A DNA stretch of 64,000 nucleotides. It comes from Acanthosoma haemorrhoidale (lineage: Eukaryota > Arthropoda > Insecta > Hemiptera > Acanthosomatidae). This document shows, in pieces, positions 1 through 7,752 of the stretch. Both the position numbers and the translations under genes were made by a program. Numbering within the stretch: the first letter of the stretch is position 1; every line of letters starts with the position of its first letter. Location: positions 186,001 through 250,000 of the forward strand of contig CAKNEZ010000015.1 of the NCBI GenBank assembly GCA_930367205.1, given 5' to 3'. The notes below the pieces were generated by a model. The model worked only from the letters and a program-made list of their open reading frames with translations, was not told the DNA's origin and searched no databases.

Positions 1-424
1 TAGTATTGAGATTATGAGATACAATGATCATCTCATTGTGGAGGATTTTCTCTTCCTCGGAGAGGGGGAAGGGGAAAAATTATTAATCTCGTCATCAATG
101 TCAGTCAGTCAGTTAGTTCATCAGGTAGGGAGGGGGTAGTAGAGTAGTAGTAACTAGGTAGAGAGAGAGAGAGAAAGAGGTAAGACGACGACGACGGGAC
201 AGAGTCTGAAGCTGTTGCTGTAGTTTTTATTAGACAGGCGGTGGTGATGATTGATTATCTGTCTGTAAGTCAACAAACCAGGTGTGGGGTCATGAAAAGC
301 TTTCACTAAGTACAAACAACAGGAAGGGTACATCCAGAAGGAGACCCTATAGGTAGTTCTACAGTAGAGGTAAGTCTCCTCTGTACACCTTCCCTTATAT
401 TAATTGTTAGTGGTGAAATTATAA

Positions 425-586
425 TGAGAAAGCGTGAACGCAGTCCCGAATTCCGGAAATTACGCGCCCGAGATACCCGCATTTGGGGTATTCGCAGGGA
501 TCAGCTAAACCAAAGTGCAATGGAAAAGCCTCACTCTGGGGGAACCACCTTGTTGATCACGGTAGGCCCCCACGCCCGGTAAGTAT
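425..586 (-). ncRNA. U1: U1 spliceosomal snRNA, left copy
   Basis: Read on the minus strand from 586, the RNA begins ATACTTACC, the U1 end that base-pairs with 5' splice sites. A GGGGG...CCCCC stem I with loop GATCA follows, then stem-loop II with the U1A-binding core ATTGCAC, stem-loop III (ATACCC paired with GGGTAT), an Sm-like site and a 3' stem beginning GGGACTGCGTTCACGC. Length is about 162 nt, as expected for U1. Two oddities: base 10 is G where U1 normally has U, and the Sm-like site AATTTCCGG departs from the usual U-rich AAUUUNUGG form. No clear insect proximal sequence element was recognised upstream (587-660), so it is uncertain whether the gene is active. Confidence 0.9.
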
Positions 587-1603
587 GCTATAATTTGGGA
601 AAATCCCATAGCTGTCAAGTCAAACCTAACCTCACTTGCGAGATTGATCTGAATACGGAGAAGATAAATGGCCGTCTAGCGAACAACCAGATGCTGTAGT
701 ATACAAAAAAAATGTTTCATTTATATTACTACACAATATAGTATCGAGTATAAATAGTTTAAACGCACCGAAAACATTTTCCTACCCGTATGAGTGCATA
801 TATCTCTGTATCCCTCACGATCCCACAGGTTAGTTAATGATTACACAGGTGGCGATAGTGTAGCTTCATTCCCGGTATCCACCCTTTTAACTTCAAGCAA
901 GCTATCTCCCGAGCTATTTAGTAAACGCTCTAAAACGTATTATTTATTATATTTTTAAGATTTCCCTCATCTTATTTGCTAGTATTTATGATGAAAATAT
1001 TTTAAAAGATTTTTTATTTTTGGAGTTACACATAAAAAAGTATTGGGTATATGTTATTTGTTAGGAATCCACTGAGATCCGTTGATTAAATTTTTTTTGA
1101 TATTGCTTTGCCGCCGAATTAAATAGTGAATCTTGCTGTCACTTTATTTATGAATCATTATTCCTAATCCAACTATGATCTCGAATGATTGTATCAATCG
1201 AGTGACTCCCGCAATAATATTTTGGTGCCTGTTTATTCTTAGCCCACAGATAAAACCTCCTCCTGTATGTAGTAAGCCGTAAAAATTTACTGATCCCGAC
1301 CTAGTGATCCTTTCAGTCGTTATCCCCACTATTATTTTTATAAATTTTTTTTTCATCTCAAAAAGTTTGATTCTGTCTGTTCCCTGGAGTAGTGTCTTTG
1401 ACATGAAAAACCCCAGTTGTGATTAGCTAATTAAAAAATAGCTTTCTCTATTTTGTCTTTGAAATATCAGCGATGAGATATTGAAAATATAATTCGTTGG
1501 AGATTTGATGATATGTCGGGCCGGCTATCCCTCGCATTGGGCTCCACCTTTCGAGGACGTCGTGAGGAGCGGTGATATAGTCTCTACATACCCTTAAAAA
1601 TTA
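587..1603. other. Spacer between the two U1 genes
   Basis: AT-rich single-copy sequence lying upstream of both U1 copies, so it would contain any promoters for them. It has AT-rich TATA-like stretches (for example around 745-760). I could not recognise a proximal sequence element at the expected distance of about 40-60 bp from either RNA start. An open frame at 1144-1404 on the minus strand starts with ATG but resembles nothing I know, and is not called as a gene. Confidence 0.6.
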
Positions 1604-1764
1604 TGTTTTATCTGGCGTGGGGGCCTACCGTGATCAACAAGGTGGTTCCCCCAGAGTGAGGCTTTTCCATTGCACTTTGGTTTAGCTGACTTCTGCGAAT
1701 ACCCCAAATGCGGGTATCTCGGGCGCGTAATTTCCGGAATTCGGGACTGCGTTCACGCTTTCTC
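1604..1764 (+). ncRNA. U1: U1 spliceosomal snRNA, right copy with altered 5' end
   Basis: From CTGGCGTGGGGG (1612 on) this copy is nearly identical to the left U1 gene. It has the same stem I, the ATTGCAC loop of stem II, stem III and the terminal GGGACTGCGTTCACGC. Near 1726 it reads CTTCTGCG where the left copy reads TCCCTGCG. The first nine or ten bases do not read ATACTTACC but TGTTTTATC, so the splice-site-pairing end has changed. The upstream sequence is also unrelated to that of the left copy. It is either a U1 pseudogene or a variant U1 with changed 5' splice site pairing. The first seems more likely because the homology simply stops here. Confidence 0.85.
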
Positions 1765-2185
1765 ATTATAATTTCACCACTAACAATTAATATAAGGGAA
1801 GGTGTACAGAGGAGACTTACCTCTACTGTAGAACTACCTATAGGGTCTCCTTTTGGAGGTACGCTTCCTGTTGTTTGTACTTAGTGAAAGCTTTTCATGA
1901 CCCCACACCTGGTTTGTTGAGTTACAGACAGATAATCAATCATCACCACCGTCAGTCTAAAAAAAATTACAACAACAGCTTCAGACTCCGTCCCGTCGTC
2001 GTCGTCTTACCTCTTTCTCTCTCTCTACCTAGTTACTACTACTCTACTACCCCCTCCCTACGTGATGAACTAACTGATTGACTGACATTGATGACGAGAT
2101 TCAGAATTTTTCCCCTTCCCCCTCTCCGAGGAAGAGAAAATCCTCCATAATGAGATGATCATTGTATCTCATCATCTCAATACTA

Positions 2186-2843
2186 CGTCGTCATACCTAG
2201 CCAAACGTTTCCGTGAAAATTGATTGATTGATCAATGTTTTTAGTACAATGAGGAAAATTCAAAATCGGATAGTTTGGTTTTTTTCTGGGCTCTACTTTA
2301 ATTAAATATTTGGATAATTATGTCTAGAAGTAACTAAATATATAAAAACTGGAAGGGAAGCTCACCGCGTATCGTATAGATAGATATAACATCGGACAGA
2401 GCATCGGGATGGGTTGGTATGTGCCTGCATCCGGCTCTCCCCCGGGAGTAGTATAGCAGTAAGTTTAAGATATCTTATTCATAGGTTAGTTTGAGATTTC
2501 TTAAGGTTTTGATATTTTCCTATGTATAGAATAGTTTAAGATTTCTTATTTATAGAATATTATTTAAGTTTTTGATTTAGATTTCTTATTCATATATTAG
2601 TTTGAGGCACCAACACCATACCGTCCTGGTGGCATCGAGCTTATATAGTCTGCTTCTCCCTTCCCTTTCTCGCTCCCTCTCCCTTGCTTTTTCACCTTGA
2701 TCTCGATGCGGATTCTCGTTCGATGGTAGAGTTACGTAACAATGCTAAGATGTAGATTAATTGAAATAAAACATAAAAAAGAAGATAAAATGTTTTGCTA
2801 TCCGATATATTTTTATTTTTACAAATATAAAACAAATATTTTT
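2186..2843. other. Unassigned spacer with a degenerate short repeat
   Basis: This lies between the U1 inverted repeat and the first element gene. Around 2459-2604 there are three or four diverged copies of a motif like AGTTTAAGATTTCTTATT followed by TATAGAATA, forming a weak tandem repeat. A pyrimidine-rich tract occupies about 2653-2696. No gene, tRNA or clear terminal inverted repeat of the neighbouring element was found, so the left border of the element is not fixed. Confidence 0.5.
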
Positions 2844-3118
2844 TTATTTTCCTGTCGATCCGAATCCTCCTTCGTTTCTTTCATTCTTTGCTGGTTAAAT
2901 ACGACATCGAGGTCTGGAGGTAGTTCTTCATTGAAGTCTATATGAAGTACTGGGATGTGTAAGTTGCATTTTTCCAAAATAAGTTGAGCGATTTTGTTTC
3001 CTCTTTTAATGTGGTAATCTTCTTTGTAATGATTACATAAAATATCTTTAATGGTGCCTCTGCAATCGGGGTATATTACACCACCTATTATTAATAAGCA
3101 TAAAAGGTAATTTTTCAA
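2844..3118 (-). pseudogene. dUTPase remnant (C-terminal part, frameshifted)
   Basis: dUTPase hydrolyses dUTP to dUMP and keeps uracil out of DNA; several DNA viruses carry one. The minus-strand frame shows a motif 3-like GVIYPDCRG and a motif 4-like GNKIAQLI. The last motif, GGFGSTG (codons within 2850-2870), is present but in another frame, and that frame stops at 2844-2846. A frameshift therefore lies at roughly 2890-2940. In motif 3 the usual catalytic Asp is Tyr and the usual Tyr before RG is Cys. Motifs 1 and 2 are missing. The open frame starts at a TTG just after a poly-T tract, and an AG at 3085-3086 after that tract could be a splice acceptor, so an unseen upstream exon is possible. 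Two motif losses plus the frameshift argue for a dead gene. Confidence 0.75.
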
Positions 3119-3247
3119 AAAAAAAAAAAAAAATGATTAATAAAACAATTAAATAAGAAAAATTATACCCATAACACTTATAAAATTTTTCCACGCCATA
3201 CTCGATCGGTCCACTATTTGCTATCGGATATATTTTTATTAATTCTT

Positions 3248-4177
3248 CTAAAGTACATCGTTTTTATGAATCCAAGTTTTTTCATTTAAGCCCAACCATT
3301 TGATATATAATTTATTTCCTTTCTTTTTTAATACTTTTTCTACTAAATAAACGTTAGGATGTTTTGTTTTGTTTATCTCTGGTTCGTAAAAGGATCCTAA
3401 AATAGGTTGACCTTTCATGTCTTCAAGAATGTAAGTGGTAGGCCTTGTTTTATTAATCTTGACAATTTTAAATATCTCAGCAGACCAATTAGGAGTGTAA
3501 CCTTTCGCAAAAATACTTTTGAACTTTGATATTCTCACAAAGTCGCCGACTTTGTATTTGTGTTTATTATTTACTCCTCTAGTAGTCGGCAAATATAATT
3601 TATCTGTAATTATTTGTTCATCTTGTGAAGACTTGACGTCAATTGGTTTATAACCAGTAGTCCTGTGAACAGAATGAGTGTACTTTTCTAAAACCTTCGG
3701 TAAGATATCTAGGTATTTGTAACTCCCTCGGAGACTAAAGGCACGCCACATCATTGTTTTGAGAGTACGATTGAATCGCTCGACTATAGCAGCTTTTTTT
3801 GTAGTGAACGTGCTGTAGTGATTAATAGCTCTTTTCTTCATGAGGTTTTGAAAAAATGAATTATAAAACTCTTTTCCGTTATCGCTTTGAATATTTTTCG
3901 GATTTCTCAAACTTTTTTTGAAAGTGTTATTCAAAGCTGTTGATACGGATTGTCCAGTTTTGTTTTTTACAGGTTCTGCCCAAGCGTATTTCGAAAAGCA
4001 ATCGATGACAGTTAATAGGTATTTGAAACCTCTATTGAATCTTGCTAACGGTTGAACTTCTACCAAATCTATTTGCCATAAATCATCGATTCCTTTTAAG
4101 ATTGTTTTCCTCCTGGGATAATTTTTACGAGTCGGTTTATGTAGCTCAGTTACTATCGCTTCCTTTACTCCTTCCAT
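3248..4177 (-). CDS. Retroviral-type (DDE) integrase with chromodomain, N-terminus incomplete
   Basis: This enzyme would insert the element into host DNA. Counting from the ATG at 4177 (310 aa), the RNase H-fold catalytic core shows Asp 37 (WQIDLVEV), Asp 99 (QSDNGKEF) and Glu 133 (VERFNRT), the DDE triad. An SH3-like segment starting YKVGDFVRISKF follows, then a C-terminal chromodomain-like stretch (YLVEKVL, LYIKWLGL, KTWI). The zinc-binding HHCC domain normally found before the core is missing. The frame is open only a few codons above the ATG, back to a stop. TATCTAAG directly before the ATG could be a splice acceptor, so an upstream exon is possible. Beyond the stop, another frame continues with LEELIKIY, which resembles the last helix of a chromodomain, so a small frameshift at the end is also possible. 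It overlaps the fibre-like gene by 32 bp. Confidence 0.88.
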   Translation of the reverse strand: MEGVKEAIVTELHKPTRKNYPRRKTILKGIDDLWQIDLVEVQPLARFNRGFKYLLTVIDCFSKYAWAEPVKNKTGQSVSTALNNTFKKSLRNPKNIQSDNGKEFYNSFFQNLMKKRAINHYSTFTTKKAAIVERFNRTLKTMMWRAFSLRGSYKYLDILPKVLEKYTHSVHRTTGYKPIDVKSSQDEQIITDKLYLPTTRGVNNKHKYKVGDFVRISKFKSIFAKGYTPNWSAEIFKIVKINKTRPTTYILEDMKGQPILGSFYEPEINKTKHPNVYLVEKVLKKKGNKLYIKWLGLNEKTWIHKNDVL

Positions 4178-4670
4178 CCTTAGATACAAAATTTTTCAGA
4201 GCGTAGTCCAAAGTAACAACATCCTGTTTCTCTTTAGGATCTGATACGTTTGAAATCGTTCTGGATTTAGCATCGTATTTATTGTGAATTATTTCACCAA
4301 ATTTGTTTTTGGGAATACAAAGTGCTGTTTTTTCGACGAATCCTCGAGTTGACAAGTCTTTGTCATCAACTGGATCTGAAAAATTTACTAGTCGCTTACG
4401 ATTACCGTTAATCCAGCTCCCAGGCCAATTTTTTAAATCTGTATAATACACTGCGAGTGTATCGACATAAAATTTACTGGGCACATCATTCCCCGCTATA
4501 CCTGTTGCTATATTAACGATCCGTCTTTTTCCTACATCTAGGGTATTAGAGTCCTTGAGAAGTAATTGAAATCTCGTTTCTCCCTTCAAAAGATTCAATT
4601 TTTCTTCTATTTTTTTAAGTCGGTGGTGTTGTTTTTTCTGAATGTGAGATCCGAACTTGTTAGTGGACAT
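4146..4670 (-). CDS. Small protein with three fibre-like repeats
   Basis: The ATG at 4670 gives 174 aa; the frame is open from a TTG at 4694 but that is unlikely to be used. The N-terminus is basic and helical (HHRLKKIEEKLNLL), a possible short coiled coil. Three repeats of about 43-45 residues follow, starting RRIVNIATGIAGNDV, KRLVNFSDPVDDKDL and RTISNVSDPKEKQDVVT. Each continues with a short helix (SKFYVDTLA, TRGFVEKTA, LDYALKNFV). This pattern, I-x-N-hydrophobic then D-P then D then T-x-x-Y/F-V/A, is like the shaft repeats of phage tail fibres. A spike or fibre role is inferred from the pattern and from its place in a capsid-encoding element. I do not know an assigned function for this protein. 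It lies between the integrase and the conserved gene at 4699-5748, all on the minus strand. Confidence 0.7.
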   Translation of the reverse strand: MSTNKFGSHIQKKQHHRLKKIEEKLNLLKGETRFQLLLKDSNTLDVGKRRIVNIATGIAGNDVPSKFYVDTLAVYYTDLKNWPGSWINGNRKRLVNFSDPVDDKDLSTRGFVEKTALCIPKNKFGEIIHNKYDAKSRTISNVSDPKEKQDVVTLDYALKNFVSKDGRSKGSDSN

Positions 4671-4698
4671 AGCGTTACTATTGCGTACAATCAAAATT

Positions 4699-5748
4699 CT
4701 AGTAAATTATATTAGCTTCTCGGAGCTCCTCTATTATAGAATTTATCTCATTTTGATGCCCCCTGTGACCGCTCAATGTCGATGCTATCAAAAGTCTCAG
4801 ACGATCCACTAATTCGTTAGGATTATCCCAATGTTCGTACACAGTTTCACCTTCTCGCATCCAGTTATAACCTTTTCCGGATTTGTCTCCGGATGATGAC
4901 GATTCCTTAGGTTTAAACAAGGGAGATATGATATTCTTGTATTTTAATCCTCGATTACCTGCTAAAGGTTTTTCTTTACTATAATGTTGTCTGTGAGTAT
5001 TCGTCAAATCTACTATTTCCTTATAAACGTCTAAATCCTTCCGATTATAACCTTTCGGCTCTTTCATAAATAATAACTGGTATAGACCTGGAGTACTCTT
5101 ATATTGTTTCTTTTTTTCATCACCAATAGTGATGACGTCTTTTGTAACTGTAACTTTTGAATTTCCGATGGCCATACCGCCTTGAGGGAGCATTCTAATA
5201 CCATACCTCGTATCCATATCCTCGGTATCACCGGTAATATATTTTTCCATATAAGGAGATATCAGTGAGCCTAATTGGAAGAGTTGTAATCGGGCTTGTA
5301 ATATTCTTCTACCTTCTGGAGTTGATTTTAATATTTCCTGCATTCGAGAGGGAGTTAACTTTGTTTTCTCCTCTTTTGATTCTTCACTGTCATCATCATT
5401 ATCGTCATCTGATCCAAATCTTTTTTCTATTGAAGGCTATTTATGTCGAATAGGGGTCGATGTAGAAGGACCTTGCTCCAGTTTGGCGTAAGAAGTTTCA
5501 GTTCCGTTTATGAAGTTATCTTCACTTTCTTTTTTTACACTTTTGCTAATCAAATCCTCCTCCGGTGACTCCTCTTTAGAAGAAGATTTCATTAAATGAG
5601 AAGTTAACTGATAAAGAGGTTCAGTTATGGGTTTCAAAGTCCTTTTGAGCTCTTCGTCAGATTGATTGATTTCTTCGCGGAGAGTTTTGAATTTTTTTCG
5701 CAAATGTTTACTTGTTGTAACGATATCTTGCAGTATCGAACGCTTCAT
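4699..5748 (-). pseudogene. Conserved Polinton-associated protein split by an in-frame TAG
   Basis: Two frames, 5437-5748 and 4699-5436, lie in the same phase and are separated only by a TAG at 5437-5439, so they are one gene of about 349 codons. The first part is basic and helical (KHLRKKFKTLREEI) and then acidic and Ser-rich. Directly after the TAG comes an acidic Asp/Glu tract. The second part has YGIRMLPQGGMAIGNSKVTV, a TPGLYQLLF segment, and a C-terminal NELVDRLRLLIAS followed by NEINSIIEELREANII. From memory, that C-terminal block recurs in insect proteins found next to Polinton-type capsid genes; its function is not known to me. The TAG is probably a nonsense mutation, though readthrough cannot be excluded. 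The gene sits 28 bp upstream of the fibre-like ATG on the same strand. Confidence 0.72.
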
Positions 5749-5786
5749 ATTTAAAACTGATTTTAATATCAGTTACGCTCTTCTTT

Positions 5787-6484
5787 TTATAAAATTATAA
5801 ATGTATGAAAACCCTTTCTGTCCCGTCCTGAAAAACTAGGTGATGTCTTATCAATTACAATGAATTCGTGGGGATCATCCTTCCAGCACAAATAACACAT
5901 GTCTTTAAATGTTTGGAATGGAATATCAGGTGAACTTAGATGATCGTTATAAACGTGTTTTAAATTAAGATCGTCTTGATTAAAAAGTATAACAAAATTA
6001 AGTTATCTCTAATGAGATGTTTTGGTATTCTCGTATACGTTTGTGTAAGATAAAAACAATCGAGGTGTTTGTGTCTCCCCATGGAGAAAAACTTGCGTAT
6101 AATATCCTGGTTCTCCAAAGCGACATCATCAAAAATAAAGATGGAATTTTCATTTGCTTCTTCAGGGTCGATTACATGTTCATTAGCGGTGAAAGTATTA
6201 TAACCGATCTGCGGTACTCTTTCCATTACTAAACGTAGATAATCATATTTAGATTGGTTCAACATTTTACCGTATAAGTAAATATTTTCAAATTTGAGTC
6301 CTTTCGGGTCTAATAAAAGGCTTATTATAAGATTGGTTTTTCCACATCCGCTAGGACCACAAATTATCGCCCTTATACTATCTGGTAATAAAGGTCCATG
6401 ACGTTTAATCTCGTTTCGTTTTACTAGATCCTTCCGGATGACGTCTAGTATTTGAATTTTTTCTTTCTGCTGTTCCAATCGCAT
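5787..6484 (-). pseudogene. A32/FtsK-like genome-packaging ATPase, frameshifted
   Basis: This ATPase would pump the genome into the capsid. From the ATG at 6484 the frame has Walker A GPSGCGKT (residues 43-50), Walker B SIFIFDDV (114-121) and the sensor-like YLTQTYTRIP (145-154). These are the marks of the packaging ATPases of Polintons, adintoviruses and large DNA viruses. The frame ends at 5960 shortly after the conserved RDNL block. Coding similarity continues without a gap in another frame from about 5990 to a stop at 5787-5789, recognisable by QDDLNL and YNDH segments. A single-base deletion near 5985-5992 explains this. Total coding length, about 230 residues, is typical of the family. 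The gene is divergent from the PLA2 gene, with 83 bp between the two ATGs. Confidence 0.85.
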
Positions 6485-6530
6485 TTTTTCTTCTGTTTCA
6501 ACTAAACGAAAAAAAAACCTCGGTCCACGG

Positions 6531-6567
6531 TATAAATAGTAGTGGGCGATGAAAAGCTCTCTTCAGT
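6531..6567 (+). promoter_or_regulatory. TATA box and initiator for the virion block
   Basis: TATAAATA at 6531-6538 and TCAGT, the arthropod initiator consensus, at 6563-6567. The presumed start base A6565 is 34 bp from the first T of the TATA box, and the ATG follows at 6568. The mRNA leader would be only about 3 nt. The same TATA-to-ATG distance of 37 bp recurs at the penton gene. Confidence 0.6.
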
Positions 6568-7395
6568 ATGACTAAAGTGATTAAAGGAGGAAGAGGCTTA
6601 ATTAACAGACTTATAGATCGGCTCCCATTTGAAGCTCACCTACCTGGTTACCATTTTTGCGGTCCTGGCACGAAGTTAAAAAAACGTTTAGATCGAGGAG
6701 ACGGGGGAATAAACCCTTTAGATCGAGCGTGCAAAGAACACGATATCATTTATCATCAATATACTGATAGCAATAAAAGGTCAGAGGCTGATCGCATTCT
6801 TGCAGAAAAAGCTTGGCAGAGAGTTCTAGCTAAAGATTCGTCTCCGAGTGAAAAAGCATTTGGCTGGGCAGTTACAAACGCTATGAAAGCTAAAGTTCAT
6901 TTAGGAGCTGGATTAGTAAACAAAATAAATAGACGAAAGAAAAAGGAGACCAATGGTAATGATTTTGTGAAAAGAAAAAAAATTCAGAAGAAAACAAAGA
7001 GTCTCAAACTCAGAAATATAATCGATGCTGCGCGTGTAAAGGACGTGTCATCTCTAAGTAAAGCATCGCGATTAGCCCTGACAAAAGCCAAACGTTTTTT
7101 GAAAAAATACGATTCTATTCCTCGCTCACCTAGAATTTTACCATTACCAAAGAGCGGAGGATTCTTACCACTTCTGGTACCCATAATGGCGGGACTATCG
7201 GCGATCGGCTCCCTGGCCGGAGGCGCGTCTGCTATAGCCAAAGCGGTAAACGAAGCGAAAGATGCGAAAGAAAAACTCGAAGAGATGAAAAGACATAACC
7301 TCAAAATGGAAGAACAGAAAATAGGTAGTGGGCTATACTTAAAACTGTACAGAAAAGGTTACGGTTTATATCATAGAGGAGAGGAGGGTATTTGA
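6568..7395 (+). CDS. Phospholipase A2 domain protein with pX-like hydrophobic segment
   Basis: 275 aa, probably a minor virion protein. Near the N-terminus is a PLA2 domain with the calcium-binding loop YHFCGPGTKL (residues 28-37) and the catalytic His-Asp pair in CKEHDIIY (His 58, Asp 59). It is similar in layout to the PLA2 of parvovirus VP1, which helps the particle cross endosomal membranes. A long Lys/Arg-rich linker follows (about 120-185). Next is a Gly/Ala-rich hydrophobic segment starting GGFLPLLVPIMAGL (197-228), which recalls the adenovirus core protein pX, then a charged coiled-coil stretch and a Gly/Tyr-rich tail. The PLA2 domain looks catalytically intact. The stop is TGA at 7393-7395, and the protease continues in the same frame immediately after it. 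The start is set by the TATA box and initiator just upstream. Confidence 0.88.
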   Translation: MTKVIKGGRGLINRLIDRLPFEAHLPGYHFCGPGTKLKKRLDRGDGGINPLDRACKEHDIIYHQYTDSNKRSEADRILAEKAWQRVLAKDSSPSEKAFGWAVTNAMKAKVHLGAGLVNKINRRKKKETNGNDFVKRKKIQKKTKSLKLRNIIDAARVKDVSSLSKASRLALTKAKRFLKKYDSIPRSPRILPLPKSGGFLPLLVPIMAGLSAIGSLAGGASAIAKAVNEAKDAKEKLEEMKRHNLKMEEQKIGSGLYLKLYRKGYGLYHRGEEGI

Positions 7396-7398
7396 CTA
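7393..7398 (+). other. TGA-CTA stop context between PLA2 and protease
   Basis: One TGA, followed by CTA, separates two open frames of the same phase (6568-7392 and 7396-7752). UGA-CUA is the best known context for efficient stop-codon readthrough in animal cells. The alternative is that the TGA is a decay mutation in a formerly fused gene, or a plain gene end with the protease started internally. Confidence 0.5.
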
Positions 7399-7752
7399 TC
7401 CTCACTCCCTCCGAGGGCTTTAACGGACACAGAATTGGAAAAATATGCGATAGGAGTTCCTCATTTTAGAGGCGTGTTCATGATTGACAGGTTACCATAC
7501 AAAATCAGACTGAATGAAAGTGCAATTGTTAATTTCGATACGAGTGATCGCCCCGGCACTCATTGGGTATGTTACATCAAAAAAGGCGAGAATGTTTTAT
7601 ATTTCGATCCATTCGGTAATTTGAGACCCCCACCAGAGCTGTTGAATTATTTGAAAGGTAGCACCATATATTATAACAGAAGTAATTACCAAAAATGGAA
7701 CACACCCTACTGCGGGCTTTTGTGTCTTCAATTTCTGTATAAATACGGATGA
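7396..7752 (+). CDS. Adenain-type cysteine protease (capsid maturation)
   Basis: This protease would cleave capsid precursor proteins during particle maturation. The frame is open from the base after the TGA to the TGA at 7750-7752, 118 codons. Catalytic residues of the adenain/Ulp1 family are all visible: His in GTHWVCY (7561-7563), Asp in LYFDPFG (7606-7608), Gln in NYQKWN (7690-7692) and Cys in PYCGLLC (7711-7713). The conserved N-terminal segment (ALTDTEL, then VPHFRGVFM) has no ATG in front of it. The first in-frame ATG is at 7480, inside that segment, and TTG at 7435 is the only other candidate. Production as a readthrough fusion with the PLA2 protein, or from a spliced or internal start, must be considered. 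Its 3' end overlaps the TATA box of the penton gene. Confidence 0.88.
   Translation, partial: LSSLPPRALTDTELEKYAIGVPHFRGVFMIDRLPYKIRLNESAIVNFDTSDRPGTHWVCYIKKGENVLYFDPFGNLRPPPELLNYLKGSTIYYNRSNYQKWNTPYCGLLCLQFLYKYG

Larger units (their letters stand above)
1..2185. repeat. Long inverted repeat carrying two U1 snRNA genes
   Basis: Positions 1-577 read as the reverse complement of 1614-2185 with scattered mismatches and small indels. Shared landmarks are the start TAGTATTGAG (1-10) against CTCAATACTA ending at 2185, a GA/CT-rich tract (about 158-180 and 2011-2030), a GAC/GTC triplet run, and the U1 gene at the inner end of each arm. The left arm begins at the first base of the window, so it may extend further out. 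The unmatched centre is 578-1613. The inner edge of the homology coincides with the 5' end of the U1 RNA. This is an inverted segmental duplication of a U1 gene with its 3' flank. It could instead be a foldback element that captured U1, but no transposase is seen. Confidence 0.9.

Noticed and set aside
1144..1404. 86-codon minus-strand open frame between the U1 genes
   Set aside because: No recognisable family, and no promoter or poly(A) context seen; length is compatible with chance.
1875..2081. Plus-strand open frame in the right arm
   Set aside because: Low-complexity CT and triplet repeats translated as His/Ser/Pro runs; the same DNA is 3' flank of U1.
1..2185. DNA transposon with long terminal inverted repeats
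   Set aside because: The arms contain U1 snRNA genes, and the spacer encodes no transposase. A foldback element remains possible but is not needed.
2395..2460. Possible tRNA or other structured RNA (GC-rich stretch with short complementary parts)
   Set aside because: No tRNA A/B boxes or cloverleaf could be traced, and only short imperfect pairing was found.
4671..4694. TTG start extending the fibre-like protein
   Set aside because: Non-ATG starts are unlikely in an animal nuclear element; the ATG at 4670 is used. The same reasoning set the starts at 4177, 11318, 11804 and 12997.
6984..7304. Minus-strand open frame opposite the PLA2 gene
   Set aside because: It is antisense to a clear coding region and reflects its codon pattern; no family resemblance.
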